Shown one piece after another: positions 33,454 to 63,809 of a DNA stretch of 64,000 nucleotides. The DNA lies in NCBI GenBank assembly GCA_964030785.1, contig OZ034971.1, forward strand, positions 48,038,578 to 48,102,577, read 5' to 3'. The notes under the pieces were generated by a model. That model was not told the origin of the DNA. It saw only the letters and a program-made list of their open reading frames with translations, and made no database searches. A program made the position numbers and the translations under genes. Within the stretch, counting starts at the first letter, position 1. The number at the start of each line of letters is the position of its first letter. This DNA is from Siderastrea siderea. Its lineage: Eukaryota; Cnidaria; Anthozoa; Scleractinia; Rhizangiidae.

Positions 33454-34755
33454 TTATGCATCCAGCTGAGGAAAATTCACCGTTGTATGTTCACTTTGTG
33501 CATAAAGTGAATTTAATTTGGTAGATTGTGGAAAGAACGTCAAGAAAAATGTACCGAAATGTTTAAAGCAAGCGCATAGCCATTCTTGTGTTCACTGAAC
33601 CTATTGAATATTTTGATACATTTTCGTTTTCGTAGCTGTCATAGGAGACGTCGATCTTCACGTAGGCTATCTCCGTCATAGTTTCTTAAGGTGCCAAATA
33701 CTAATTCACAAGTTCTCCTTTTGATTGCAACATTTCAAAGCTTTAAGAAGCTTCTAACGCCAAAATAATTTTTCATGGAAATATAAGTTAAACTGGATAA
33801 TTCTAAGTTCCTCCTGTCGTCGGGAAATTTCCTTGAGCGTTTTCCCGACAGGGAATTGTCAAATATTTGCCGTCACTTTTCCAACAGTGTCTCCGCGTTT
33901 GCTGTGCATCACTTGTTTTACCTGAAACGAGAAAGAGAGCTACGCGTTTAAAGGGATAATTCTGTTTTGAAATAAAAACAACTTCAAGTTGATCCGAATT
34001 GTGAACAGTTTGCTGAAAGTCTATTGAGATTTGCAAGTGTATATCGTCAAGGCCAAGAACGAGATGTAACCATCACCTTCTGATAACCTTGCAGTAACGT
34101 ATCTCGCAACGTCAAGTAGGAGACTAATCAGTTTTCTCTTCTTGCCAATAATCTCCGTTCCGAGACAAGTTGTAAAGAAGAGGTAGTACAACGGCATAGT
34201 GTTCACGAGTTGCAAGAAAAAAATTTCCTTGGTGTATGAAACCTTGAGTAAAGTTGGCAAAAGACGGAGCAAAAGAAGTGGGTGTGGTCTGTTTACTGTT
34301 ATTTTTCGGGTGAGAGTAGTCCAGAAGAGGATTGTTGGTGACGTTGATTGAAGATGATAGTGAGTGGAAAAAATTGCTCTTCTTTACCAATTTGGAATTT
34401 ATCCCTAAGCTTGTGCGTCCTCTCACACGCAAAAAAATGCATCGTATATAAGGACGTTGTCTTTAACTTCTCTTTTCCGTTTACCCGTGAGCATGTTCAA
34501 TGATTTTAAGCGTCTTTTGTGTATTATAATCTTCAGTAGCAAATTGTACATGAATTTTGCTTAACTGTAACTTTTGTCTTTTTTCCCTTCTTTTCTGTTA
34601 TCAACTGTAATGTACTGTGTTTGTTAATTAAGTGAAATACACGGGTGATATATATGATATATAGCATTTATATCTCTGGTTATTGACCTGACCTATCAAC
34701 TAAGTCGTGATGTCATTGGTTGTAAAGGTTTTACCTTAAAAGTTGAGGTCAATAC

Positions 34756-51369
<16,614 letters not shown>

Positions 51370-51583
51370 CTAAAAATCAAACAATTAATTATTGCCAAAT
51401 AAGAGTGAATATATAAAATGGTCACATATGTGAACCGCTGATAGAAAATTTTATCTGCTAAAGTTGCTAAACAAAAATGCTTCAACCACAGTTCACAAAT
51501 TTGACCATTTCATTCATTAATCCCCCCCCCTTTATTTTCTCCTTACGGTTATAACACGAACGGAACATTGTCAGCTCCCAGCT

Positions 51584-51760
51584 GGCTTGATTGCTCAGTT
51601 GGTAAGAGCAATGCACCCGTGTCGTAAGGTCATAAATTCACGGCCCTCATTTAACGTAAGAGTCTCTTTGCAAGTGCATTTAAGGGCGAGAACCTATTCT
51701 TATCAATAAGAAATTATTTTAAATGCTTCCTCAACTGTATGAAAGCTAAACTACTACAAA
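51584..51760 (+). mobile_element. Degenerate tRNA-derived SINE copy
   Basis: GGCTTGATTGCTCAGTTGG with a broken B box. It is preceded by CAGCTCCCAGCT, as in the 25.96-kb copy, so both probably derive from one source. It lies just upstream of the first visible exon of the mosaic gene. Confidence 0.6.
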
Positions 51761-52866
51761 TGAGCTGTGTGTGAAATTTCGAAAAAAAAGATCGTTCTGT
51801 ACCTTCAGTTTTTATGTCAAATAAACCTTTTGCAAACGTTAAAACGTCCAGTTTCCTCAAATAATAAGAAAAATTGTCCAACTTGTCTGGCAATATTCAC
51901 TGGCATCTAAACTTACTCTTGCATTGTAATGTCGAGTTTCGAATCCATAGCCAAAAGAAAATGAAAAGAACGTAGAAACTCGGGCGGTTTCAATTCTGTG
52001 TTCGTGCGCAAGATCCGCGCGAGAACACGCATGAACAAACGAGGACACTCGAACCAAAGTAACCGCGCGAGACAACGCGTTAACACGCGAGGACACACGA
52101 GGAAAATTGAATGATTCATAACAGCTCAAGAACTTTATTCCCTTTTAGAAACAATTGGAAGGATTGTGAGCCAAGTAAAATGTGTCATATCAACACGCAC
52201 AAAAACGTTTATGGGCTAAGTCAATAAACATACAACTCCAAATACGTCCCAAAGATTGAGTTGCCAGACCATTTAATACAGGATGTAAAACATGACAAAG
52301 AAATTGTAAATATTATAGCCCATATTAGACGGGTACGTTGGCTTACGGGCCTTTCTACGTGGTTGTGTGTCAGGTTGGTTTGTTCTAGAATGGTTGGACA
52401 GATACCGCATAGCAATCGAACAAGGCAAACATTTTGGAACCTTAAACTGTCTTTATTACAACCAGCTGAAAACTTCCGTTATCTAAATATCCCGGATATT
52501 GTTGACTCTAATCTTTAAGTTACGTTTAACGAACAGGAAACTGTAAAACCAAACAGAGACAAACGGACCGCTTTCTAATTGTTCACAACTGGACATTTGA
52601 ATTTTAATTGTTCGAGCTGCCCAGCTTCGACCAGCTGTTTCAGCTTAATAACTCATTCACCCAAGGCAGGATCGAATTCGCTTTTGTGAAAAAGACAAAC
52701 TTGGCTTATCAAATTCTAAAGACACTCCTTTTGGAAAAAATTCATTCATTCGTTGGCTTTCAGTTCAGCCAATGCGGAAATCGTTGCAGAACTTTGGGAA
52801 TGCATTGGTTGCATCATGAATTTATCTATTTCAGGTCAGAATTTCCAATGATTTTCTAATGAGCCT

Positions 52867-53082
52867 TTAACCCTTTAAACCCCAATTGATATTAACATGC
52901 ATATTCTCCTCACTATTCTCCATATATTTCTTACGTTGCTAGTTATGAGAATTTGATTAAAAATCAAGACTTTTCACTTTGGTGATCATTTCCTTTATTC
53001 TCATGATCTGTATGTTTGATCACGTGGTAATTCTGTAAGGAGAAATTAGATGCTTGTCACTGATTGGGGCTTAAAGAGTTAA
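52867..53082 (-). mobile_element. MITE family TTAACCCTTTAAGCCC, copy 4
   Basis: Starts TTAACCCTTTAAACCCC and ends GGGGCTTAAAGAGTTAA; the interior matches copy 1 in the opposite orientation. Confidence 0.85.
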
Positions 53083-56000
53083 AAACGTCTCAAATGCTTC
53101 TAGTAAAATGACCCACAAAGGCCCGCGCAAGAAAAAAAACGCTCCACCCTACTCACTAAAAAGAAATCTAAAGCAGTATCATTAGCTTTGACAGCTTTCT
53201 CCCACTCATACTTTGATTTTGAGATAAGTACTTCTGCTATTGTAAACAGCTGAGACAACCGGCTCATGTCCCAATTTCTCATAGGTTATGTGTTTGTTAC
53301 ATAACAAGGTGAAATTGGAAATGAGTTGAAAAGGATCAAGATTGGAAACCCACTGCCAACTCTTAACAGAAGATTCTACCTTGGTCTATATCGTATCATT
53401 CAGGCATCTTTGCGTGTTACCGCAAGAGAGCTTAATTGAATTATCTTCATGTGATACTGCACTGGCACGAGAAGCCGAGAGATAATCAGCGGAAATGATA
53501 GCCACATACGTCCACGTTTTCATATAACAAATCTTCAGTAAAGACTATAAAATGTCAAGATTTTCATTGCTTCCTTTCCTTTTCGTATTAAATTTTCTAA
53601 ACCATTTGGTTCCCCGATTCTCCCCCACGGACTCGTTTAATATCACGACTTGGCAGCAGCACAGAAAACTCCCATGGGCGGGACGCCTTTTCAGGAAAAT
53701 ATTCAAGTGTCCACTTACGGTAGCACAGGGTGCGAGGAAATACGTTTTAGTCCACAGTAATTCAACACAGTTCCATCCACCAGTATATATCAAATACTGA
53801 TTTAGTGTTCTAGCAACTAAAGTTAGTACTACTGATTGAATGTTCCAGGACTGAACTTCAAATAAATGTTAGCCCACTCGCGCTGTTTTACATTCAAAAG
53901 AGAGATCGCGTGAATGCAGTTCCAAACGCCTTCACTCGAATTTAACATACATTTAGAGTCTACTTAGGAGTTTCCAGCGTTAATGGTCTAAACATCCGCG
54001 CGGTGTGTGTTCCTGTTCATCGTTTTTTAAACCCGTATCCGACGTCCCAGTAATAGGTAAACCATTCCTAAGCCTTCCTTGACCACAATTAAAGTATATC
54101 GCAAACTGCCAAGGTTTTGCACTGAATCGAGCACAAGAGCCTGTACATACACTTTGAAAAGCATGCTTGCTGGTGCTTGGGTTCAAATCAGCCCGTAACA
54201 AGTTCAGGTGTCATTTTCAACGTGTAATAACAGCCTAAATGTCCGCATTGTACGTATTCTTCACCGAGGTATGTTCGGTTGATCAAAACAGAGGTCAACA
54301 GAGACAAATTTAACTCGCCTTTGTATGTACTCTTCACTTAGACATTTTCTGTTGATCGAAAGGTACACACAGAGCTGTAACATGTGAGAAGTTCTGTATC
54401 TATACCTGTCGTATTGTACCTTTGTCTTTGTGATAAATAAAAAGCGTTGAAAAAAATTAAGATTAAAAAAAGGTAGATACAGACAACACATTCCGTGACT
54501 ACCAAAGTAATAAGGTTTTGTACTGAGTCGCATATTGTCTGATAACGATATCACAAACGTCTTTTGCGTCGTTAATAGCCACATCGTATGTTCATTAGTG
54601 AATAATTTTTATGATCTTATGACTGGCGAGAGACTAAACATTCCGTGACATTAAGAGTTAATTGTTAGGTGGGGCTGCAGTCGATCAGGACACGAATTGG
54701 TAATCTTGTCCGATAGGTGACTGGCTGCAAGGCACGCGACAGAATATTACATTAGGAAAGAAGGATTACGAAATGCGGTTGCCTTGTGAAAGAAGACAGT
54801 AAGCTCCCGGTCATTAGTCTCAATTAAGCGTGTTTCCGAAATTTATTTTGTAATAAATTCAAAACAATTTGGCTAACAACCATCAAATGGGGCATTGCTG
54901 TGAGCTGACGGATGGGCGTGAAAAACAAACAAAAACAAATGCAAATTATCCAAGTAACTGTTTGATTAGCTTGTTTACTAAAAACAAAGACATGGAAAGC
55001 TGTTTCGCTCTTGCAAATTCTCGCACGGAATGAAAATAAAACGAAGTCAGATTGCAGAAAGTGCGCCTGATATACCAATAAAGCCAAAGGCTTGGAATGC
55101 TTTGCTTTCAATCTACGTTGACAGTCATAATCCATTTGAATGGAACCCCAAAGTTTTCTTTCCAAGTTACTAGAAACATACTAAACAAAGCTTCGTGAAT
55201 ATACAAGTGTCTGAAGACATGATTATCTTGTACGTAAATTGAATTTCCGTCAGCAGCCGTTGACCTTGAAAGTAACGCAGATCACACGAAACGAAACGTA
55301 CAAGCTATTTGGTCCTTTCTTTTCCGAGTTAAAAGCTACAAAGAATTTGAATTTCATTTTGCTAAATATCAAGCAACAAACAGCAGCAGATGAAAGTAAT
55401 CTCAGCAGCGTTCAGTGAATAGTAACAATTCAGTTTGGATTTAATCCAAAGAATCAAAAGCTCACACAAAAAACTATCAACCCGTACAAACTTATTACCT
55501 GAGTTGTGGATTGACTCATTGAGCGGGTAAGACTAAGAGGGGTAATAAAAACTTCAATAATCCATTTTAATGATTCTTCTATTACCCTCGCTGGGAATCA
55601 CTAATTTGAAAAGCAGCTTTAACAGAAAAAGACCAGGGATTTACGCTTAACAACTTTCGCGTTGTTCGTGCCGCGTGTTAAGCCACTCGGAAATAACTGA
55701 TAAAATCTGCCCTGCCCCTCATCTTACCCAGGAATGATGAGATTCCTTGCACTGATAAGAAAGCACTTAACGTTGATAAAGGTCTAGCCCCCCTTAAGTG
55801 AATAGATTAGATTTGGAGAGATACGACAGATGAGATCTTTGAGCATCGTCAACACGTTTTGCATCAGAACCAACTAATAGCTCAGAATAGAATAAAGCAG
55901 CCAGGGGCAATTACCGCATTTCTTCAATTGAACACCCGCCTCAACGAAAGCGCCCTGTAGAATTAATTACGTTAAGTCAAATCTTTCTCTCCTAAGGCTA

Positions 56001-56542
56001 AAACCATAAGTCGCCTAACTAAGCACAGAAATTGGATTTCACGTTAAGTCTGTGTTTAAAACAAAGTCTAGCCTATTAAATGAACAATCCTGTGGTATGT
56101 TTGCATTTGCTGTTTAAGACGGTCGTTATAAGGTGGCTCTGATGTTTTAAGTAAGTTGAAGAAACGATGGATTGAGAACGCTCAAATGTGTATTCAGATT
56201 GTCACTTGCACAAGATGGCCCTAAACGTTTTAGTCTGTGACCAGATTCCAATAAAAGCTACTTATCAAAACTTTCCTGTGGCATTACCTTTTGACATGCT
56301 CTACAAAGATGAAAAACTTAAGATCGACCACTTAAGTGGAAGCTAGAAAGCACTATTTTCGCTGCGACGCTGTTCAAGCCTTTTTGGGAGCGAAGGGATT
56401 AAAATAATTAATCCTTCCCCCTGTAAAAAGCAGTGAGAGAGAGTGTAAGAAATATAAAGTGAAACGGTGAAATCTTGGCCGCATGCCGCGCCCCTGCATT
56501 CCTACACCTTAATTCACCGATCCTCGAATAAGTTAGAAATCA
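53083..56542. other. No gene recognised
   Basis: Open frames up to 113 codons occur (for example 54824-55165, minus), without domain or exon support. I searched for a phase-1 signal-peptide exon of the minus-strand mosaic gene here and found none convincing. Confidence 0.5.
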
Positions 56543-56772
56543 GCGGCGCGTTTCTCGAAAGCTACGAAAAGTTTTCGGCCCCGAAGAGCCATTTGTAAAA
56601 CTGTGAAGAGTTCATTCTACAAAGCTGTTATTTTAAGATGTGTCTAAGATATGAAATATTTAGCTTATAGCAAAGTTTCATGCTTACAAACTTCTTTGCT
56701 TACAAGATACAGTGTGAACTATCGTGCCCGAAATCGGCCCAAAACGTTCCGGGGCTTTCGAGAAACGCAAGC
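56543..56772. mobile_element. MITE, GTTTCTCGAAAGC-type ends, copy 2
   Basis: GGCGCGTTTCTCGAAAGC faces GCTTTCGAGAAACGC; similar layout and size to 31546-31787. Confidence 0.7.
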
Positions 56773-57637
56773 CTAGTGTCACTGGACTCGCGAAGCGTGC
56801 GAGTTACACGCGTGACCATCAGTGCTTAGCGCCTCCCTCGGGCTCCCAGCTGCAGCGTTTTCCCCCAGGCTGGTTCCCTTCAAGTTGAGAGAAAAAAAAA
56901 TACTGTTTTGCAGTTAAAAGAGTTTTGAAAAGGGTTAACCCCTCCGCATCCAAGAATGGTATTATTTCAAACTGGAAGAACTTGCAAAAAGATGTTGCGG
57001 GAATACAAACAAAACGAAACACGCTACGCCACGTAAATGCACCGCTTAATAGCTTTCATTTTAGTGGTCAGGCTATGTATAGGGTTTCACACTCAAAAGA
57101 TAAGCTTTTCACACGCATTTGTCCATTATCGATCATTAGCCTACAGTGTTTCGAGATATGCTACAAACCAAGTTTACCGACATTCTTTTGCTTAGTTTTA
57201 GAGCTTGTGAAAAAGACACTTCACGATTAAAAAAAAACCACAAAAGTCACTTTCGTAAATATCAATTTGCCGGAAGCCTCATCAGTTAGAAGTTCAGTAA
57301 CCCGATATAGCCAACCGGGCATATGTTTCGAGCTGATTTGATCTGAAACTGAAAGCTACTCGGTGAGCACCACTTTTCTCGGTACTTAAAAGCAGTAGAG
57401 AGAAGCTCGTAACTCTCAGTCTGTTGACGATCTGAAAGCCAAGTATGTTGGTATGTCAGTTGATAGGACTGTTGAAATTTTCATCTTAAGAGTGTCAGTA
57501 CATTGTTTGCAAGGCAAGAATGGCAAGAATGAATTGAAGGGCCATGCTTGTAAGTTGAGTTACGTTCCCCATGAATTTCACGGAATGAAAAGAAAACCAG
57601 TTATCTGAAAATGGCTAGCCGGACTGGCCCTGCGATG

Positions 57638-57736
57638 GCGATTACATGGTAAATTTTCAGCCCGTCTAACCCGGATCCCGGCATTGTGGCGGTGGGATCC
57701 CAGCTAGCCAGGCTGAGATTTTTCCATGTAATCGCG
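57638..57736. mobile_element. Short inverted-repeat element
   Basis: GCGATTACATGGTAAATTTT faces TTTTTCCATGTAATCGC; inner GGATCCCG and GGGATCC words lie between. Confidence 0.7.
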
Positions 57737-59360
57737 AAGTTGATTTTTAGTGTGTTTAACAGACGTACCGAAATCCTGGCAAACCGAGCCAGCCATATAC
57801 ATCTCACAAATAGCTGTTCTAGACAACATTTCGACTACATGCCTTCGAAGCGCATTCTAAGTACCCGCTTTTTGTTAATTTCAACACCTGTCTGCTTAGC
57901 AATATTATAAAACTGAACAAAATTAGATTTTAATAGCGTGCACTTGGTTTGACCTGAGGATTTTGAAAAATTTCAAAACTGCATCATGCATATCATGATA
58001 GATCTATAGCAGGCAATTCTACTCCAGCGAAAAGGATATACTGTTTCTTTCTGGCCGTACCAATTTATCACTCCCGGCCCGTAGTTTTACAAAATTTTGT
58101 TTCGGTGTCCTAAAGAATTTAGTCGCAAGAAAATTTTCAAACAACTAGCACCTCAGGAAAGAGTGGTGATTAATAGCTTTCATTTGCATGGTCAAACTTC
58201 AGGATTTCGTCGAAAAATCAAAAGTTACGGGACCATATGGGTTGGCGTGATTAGTTGCAATCTGAAGTCGGCAAATCCGATATTAGGCGGCATTGGTATC
58301 GATGACCGAGATAAGCGCATTCTTGTTGGGGGTGTTTAGGGTACGAAGCCAGTTTCGTGGCAAAACGAAGATTTCCGTTAAACACCTATCTAAACTTGCG
58401 GTTCTAAGGATTGTTCTAAGGTGAAACTTTAGCTTAAGGAGTCTCCGGATATGAGTCGTATAAGGAACAGACATTGTGGAGCAGGGTCTTTATCCATTTA
58501 AAACATTGATTGATCTTAAACCCCTTTGAAACGAAACACGGTTTTGCAGTACATACGTTATGTTTGGTCTACTTGACAGGACGTGTTTTTGGCTTTTTGT
58601 TTGCGAGATATTTTAGGTTTTGTAGCCAATTTAGCGCCAGATAAGGTACAGCTTTGTTGCACACTGTTGATTACACTCAGCAACTTTCTTTCTGATCCGA
58701 AGACATAAGACAGATCTACGATCTTTTAATATTCTGAAGTCTGATTACTTTATTAGTAATGACGACATTAGAAGTACTATCAAGCCTGAGGGCGTCAAGG
58801 AGACACCAGATGCAGATAAATCGATTCATTCAAGTTCATGAAATTTAATACTTCTACCTAATGCTACGCATCTGTATTGGACTTTCGTTTAGTTTTTAAT
58901 AGGTTTTATAGACTTTTAATTGCTACCATTTGTATTTTCTTCTTTCTTTTCGATATCGCAATAGTTTAACACCACAGGTTCTTAATTTCTTTTTCTGACA
59001 ATCTTGCCGATCTGCATTGCTGAGAGGCCGTGTCCCGTTGTTGGCCCTGTTCCTTCTTGTTTCAAACTAAAATGGCATGCGCAAACCAAACTGTCTGTTT
59101 GGTTTCTGCAGATTTTGAGCTGCGTTGATCTGAAATCGCGTCACAGATTTCGCTGATGTGATCTAAAAATGGGATATGATTTATAAAGACAACTGGTTAG
59201 GTCACCGTAGACTGTACAGAAGTTTTGATGTCACGACCGAGGCATGCCTAGTCCATCTAATAGCCCTTTGCTCGCGAAAGTGCGCAACACCAAAACTGAC
59301 CAAAATTCCAAATTTGCTTTAAGAAAGATGTTGCATAACGAGCACCGCAACTGGAAAGTA

Positions 59361-60440
59361 ATGCTGCATAGCTTTCATTTGAATGGTCACACCTTAGGAT
59401 TTCATCCCGCATAAACAAGAAAGGCTAGAACCACCTTGTATAGCACAATAAACAGAACCGCACGAAAGTACTGCTCAGTAGCTACCATTTTAATGGTCAC
59501 ACCTTAGGATTTCATCCACAAACACAAAAGTAAGAATCACCTCGTACAGCATAATAAACAGCACCACAGGAAAGTACTGCTCAGTAGCTTTAATTTGAAT
59601 GGTCACACCTTAGGATTTCATCCACAGACTCATAAGTTAGAACCACCTTGTACAGCATAATAAACAGCATTACAGGAAAGTACTGCTCAGTAGCTTTCAT
59701 TTGAATGGTCACACTTTAGGATTTCATCCACAAACACAAAAGTAAGAATCACCTCGTACAGCACAATAAACAGCACCACAAGAAAGTACTGCTCAGTAGC
59801 TTTAATTTGAATGGTCACACCTTAGGATTTCATCCACAAACACAAAAGTAAGAACCACCTCGTACAGCATAATAAACAGCACCACAGGAAAGTACTGCTC
59901 AGTAGCTTTAATTTGAATGGTCACACCTTAGGATTTCATCCACAAACACAAAAGTAAGAACCACCTCGTACAGCATAATAAACAGCACCACAGGAAAGTA
60001 CTGCTCAGTAGCTTTAATTTGAATGGTCACACCTTAGGATTTCATCCACAAACACAAAAGTAAGAACCACCTCGTACAGCATAATAAACAGCACCACAGG
60101 AAAGTACTGCTCAGTAGCTTTAATTTGAATGGTCACACCTTAGGATTTCATCCACAGACTCAAAAGTAAGAACCACCTCGTACAGCATAATAAACAGCAC
60201 CACAGGAAAGTACTGCTCAGTAGCTTTAATTTGAATGGTCACACCTTAGGATTTCATCCACAAACACAAAAGTAAGAACCACCTCGTACAGCATAATAAA
60301 CAGCACCACAAGAAAGTACTGCTCAGTAGCTTTAATTTGAATGGTCACACCTTAGGATTTCATCCACAAACGCAAAAGACAGAACCCCCTTGTACAGCAC
60401 AACAGAGAGTACCACAAAGAGTGGCCTGGCTTTCGTTTGA
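59361..60440 (+). repeat. Tandem array of a 106-bp unit, ten copies
   Basis: GGTCACACCTTAGGATTTCA recurs with its AAT at 59382, 59492, 59598, 59704, 59810, 59916, 60022, 60128, 60234 and 60340: one 110-bp step, then steps of exactly 106 bp. The middle units are nearly identical and the outer ones more diverged. Each unit includes GTACAGCATAATAAACAGCA and GAAAGTACTGCTCAGTAGCT. There is no spacer variety and no open frame. Confidence 0.97.
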
Positions 60441-61099
60441 ATTCATACTTCTACAAATGCAAAATGTAGTGACCACGGGTTTAACTCCGGGAGTAAAACA
60501 ATTGAATCCTTCATCCGATTGCAGCTGCACTGTATTAGTTTGCTAAAGGGCAGGCAATATTTAAACCAAGGGTGAAGAGAGGTATCCTTTAAGGGTGAGT
60601 GCGAAAAGAAACCACTCCTGCAATTAAATAGACTTTAGGGAGTAAAGATACAAGGTCTGATGATAGATATCTCTAAACAGGGTAAGGCTTGTAAAGAACA
60701 AATCAGCTCATTCCAACAAGAATCCCTACTAGTTAAGGTGACATCATTTGGGTTTCGTCTATCAAGGCTGGACCTCAGTATTCAAACGAAATGTGACACG
60801 CCTCTGTAGTTGTGATTGAGCTAAGAGAGGGTTAGGTTGATTCGCTTTATAATGCGCTCAGTCGTGCACGCAAAGAAATGAACGTCTTATCATTCGATAC
60901 AAATGTTAGTCTATCTATACACGCACCAAAAAAGCTCTTTGGGGTAATATTCCATTTGGGTTGACCTTTTGGACGCTTTGATCGATCTTGATAATTTTCA
61001 AAGCTTTTTTCCCATTACCTACAAGATTGGCACAATTTTTAATTCAAGTGAGAGGCAAATAGATACTCAAATGAAACTAGTACTCTGGGTACAATTACC
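60441..61099. other. No gene recognised
   Basis: Unique sequence between the 106-bp array and a SINE; nothing further seen. Confidence 0.5.
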
Positions 61100-61313
61100 C
61101 CGACCACAGCTGCCTAAGCTTGATTAGCCAAATATAGCCAACCTCTCCATGGCAGCAGTATGTCCCCGGTAACCATTTATACACCTGGGTGGAGAGGGAG
61201 AATGTGGGTAAAGTTTCTTGTCTAAGGAACCAACACGATGGCAGGGACTGGGCGTCGAACAACCGACCTTCAGATCTGAAGTCCAACGCACTAACCACTA
61301 CACCACCGCGCCC
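61100..61313 (-). mobile_element. tRNA-derived SINE
   Basis: Minus strand head GGCGCGGTGGTGTAGTGG (A box) and GGTTGTTCGACGCCC (B box) at 61313-61242, followed by a body that reaches about 61100. Confidence 0.65.
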
Positions 61314-61349
61314 CGCTAGTGTATTATTAATAAATAGAGTCACACCTCT

Positions 61350-61480
61350 TTTTATGGACTCCCCTATACGAACACCTCTCTGCTACGGACACTTCCCTTG
61401 CTCAGGACGCTTGCCTGATACAGACAACAATCCCCTCCCTTCGGTGTCCGCGTTAAAGAAGTTTGACTTTACAAAACTTA
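61350..61480. repeat. Segment resembling a pogo/Tigger-type transposon end
   Basis: TACGAACACCTCTCTGCTAC, CGGACACTTCCC and CGGTGTCCGCGTTAAAG form loose repeats of a TACGGACACC word. The partner end is not seen. Confidence 0.35.
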
Positions 61481-63426
61481 AATGAAGCTCTGTTTTTTTT
61501 TTTTTGCAAACTTTTTCTTCCCTCTCCGATTGTGCTCGTATTTACGTTCTCCCTCCTTGCTGATCCCTCCTGCCCCTTGATTACGGCGATCGGAGATGTG
61601 AACCCGCTTAATACAGGTCGATTCTTTCATAAGTGGCTGTTAAGTTTTTCACCTCGGCTTCACTTAAGTGCCTCTTTTGTACAGTTAAAACATCGTGAAC
61701 TTGTATACGATACAAAGCGGGGCACTCTAAGTGGTTTGGCACACTGCTTCGAATAAGGGTTTTTTCCCGATAATAAGTGCTAAGTTTCAATGTTCATCCC
61801 TGATCCAAGAGTTTGAGCTCTTTTCAAAACATGCAGTCGCGCGGCAAGTGTAAAAGTTAATCCATGCGTGTTTTGCAAGACATCCAGCGAAAAAAAAACA
61901 ACAGTAACTAAAGAAGTGCGCACTTTCCTTTCATTGAGCAGAATTGCAGAGATCCGGCTAGTTTAGAACAGACTTAAGAAGGCCAGAATTTGTGTGAAAG
62001 CTCAACTAACTAGAAATTTTGCAAGACAGTTCATAAATTTGTAACCTGTTTGTCGCAACAAAACCTGGCATTAAAATTGTCCGCGCGCTGTTACATGGTG
62101 TTGACTAAACGTCACAAAAATGGTCTCGCTTAATGTCGCAAGTCCTTCTTTCCATAGACTCGCTGGCGTTAATAGATTACTGAAATGAGATGCAAAAGAG
62201 TGTAGCGTATTTGTGCAACGCTAAAGCACATAAATGCGCTCAAATACAAAGCAATTGAATAGGCATTAACCAACCACAGATCGATAGGTTTCTTCACTCG
62301 TCCATAAAGGGGACAAGAAATTGGGGTCTATCGCATTCGTTTTATAACCGGGAGGCGAAGCGCAAAGAAACTCGACTCGTACAGTTTTTCGAAATACCAA
62401 AGGTCTTTTTGTATTCTACAAATTTAGAAAGGAGAATAATCATCTTTTGGGAAACTGATCCGTAAAGTTAAAAAAGCAAATTCTGGGAGGATTTAAAACA
62501 GCGTTGTCTCGATGCTTTGAATTCAAGATTAAGTCTTACTTTCTTGTAAGCTGCGTAAAAATCTCCTATAAGCTGTATAAAAATCTCAACAAATCTCATC
62601 AATAAGAATTGTAGCATGCAAGGTTTTAAATAGAAACCAAGCATGGATCCTATTCTCTTTTCAAGCATCCAGTTTACAATAGAGCTTTACAATGCAAACC
62701 ATTATACTGAATTTTACTCGTGAAAAAAAAAACCGGGGGAAAAAAAGAAAAAATCACGGGACGTGTTTTTTTGTTGTTTTTTTTTCCAGCAGTACATTCC
62801 GTGATTACGATCAAGCTAATTGGATTTCAGAACGTTATCAAAAATTATTCAGTACATATTTCGAAAATCTTTACAGATAAGCTGAACAAAATTACTCGGG
62901 AATTCATTACTGTTACTTAAGACTTCCATTCCTCAAGTTTTCCAACAGATTTACACCAATGAAGAGAGTCATGGTAACAAGCTTACGCATTTTACTGAAC
63001 TACCCCACATAGATTTCGAAGCTTTAATTCTTGGTATCAGAATTTGTTTGTCGTTGGCATGGAGTGGTTCACCACAACTTGATTAAATCTGGTTATTTTG
63101 TTTTTTCATCAATAAAAAACACTTGTGAAATAGATAATTCTAGTGCACCAACATGACGAAGCCGCAAGACTGAATTCACATGAGATCGATAAAATCTTTG
63201 CAAAAAAAACAAAATACACTGAATATCACTTTCTGAAAGAACGCAATTCTGCCGAGTTCAAAGGACAGTGTCCCCCCATCCCCCCCCCCCCTTAAAAAAA
63301 TGTATGGAAATTTTGTTGCTACATGCCATTGAAATAGGCAGCTAAATTGGATAAAAAGATCTCACAGCGCAAAACAGGAAAACTAGTTTGGACATAAAGC
63401 ACGGGATTACAAGAACTGCGAGTGGA
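61481..63426. other. No gene recognised
   Basis: AT-rich with several poly-A and poly-T runs, and a poly-C tract at about 63273-63292 just before the last part. No exon or element borders identified. Confidence 0.5.
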
Positions 63427-63612
63427 TTAACTCCTCAAGCCCTAACCGAGTGACGAAAATGAAATTTCTCTTGACATTATCACTACATGTTCAAACATCA
63501 CCAAGAATAAGATGTCTTGATATTTAGACAAATTCTCCTTACTAGTTTCATAAGAAATGTATGGAGAACAGTAAGGAGAATATGCATTTTTATATCAGGG
63601 CTTAAAGGATTA
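63427..63612 (+). mobile_element. MITE family TTAACCCTTTAAGCCC, copy 5
   Basis: Starts TTAACTCCTCAAGCCC and ends AGGGCTTAAAGGATTA; it shares AATTCTCCTTACTAGTTTC-like words with copy 1. Slightly shorter. Confidence 0.85.
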
Positions 63613-63809
63613 CAGGTCATCAAATTTGATTTCGTGATTAGGCGGTCCAGACATCAAAATCGTTATTCTGATGTAACCTTGAGTTTTTTAGGCGTTACTT
63701 TTTCTCTCTAGTTCATATGTCCTCGCTTTCGTCACTTGGGACGATTTTTTAGTTCCCATTTCCAAGATAATAAAGCAAGTTTTAGCAAGCTTTGGCCAAA
63801 CAAAAATAG

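Noticed and set aside
34124..34432. 102-codon minus-strand frame, possible final exon of the mosaic gene
   Set aside because: No acceptor gives phase 2 into it and it shows no EGF or other domain.
53552..53800. Plus-strand frame with a hydrophobic start (MSRFSLLPFLFVLNFL)
   Set aside because: No matching downstream exon, domain or Cys pattern; the hydrophobic start alone is not enough.
59361..60440. CRISPR-like array
   Set aside because: The whole 106-bp unit repeats with no unique spacers, and the DNA is animal.
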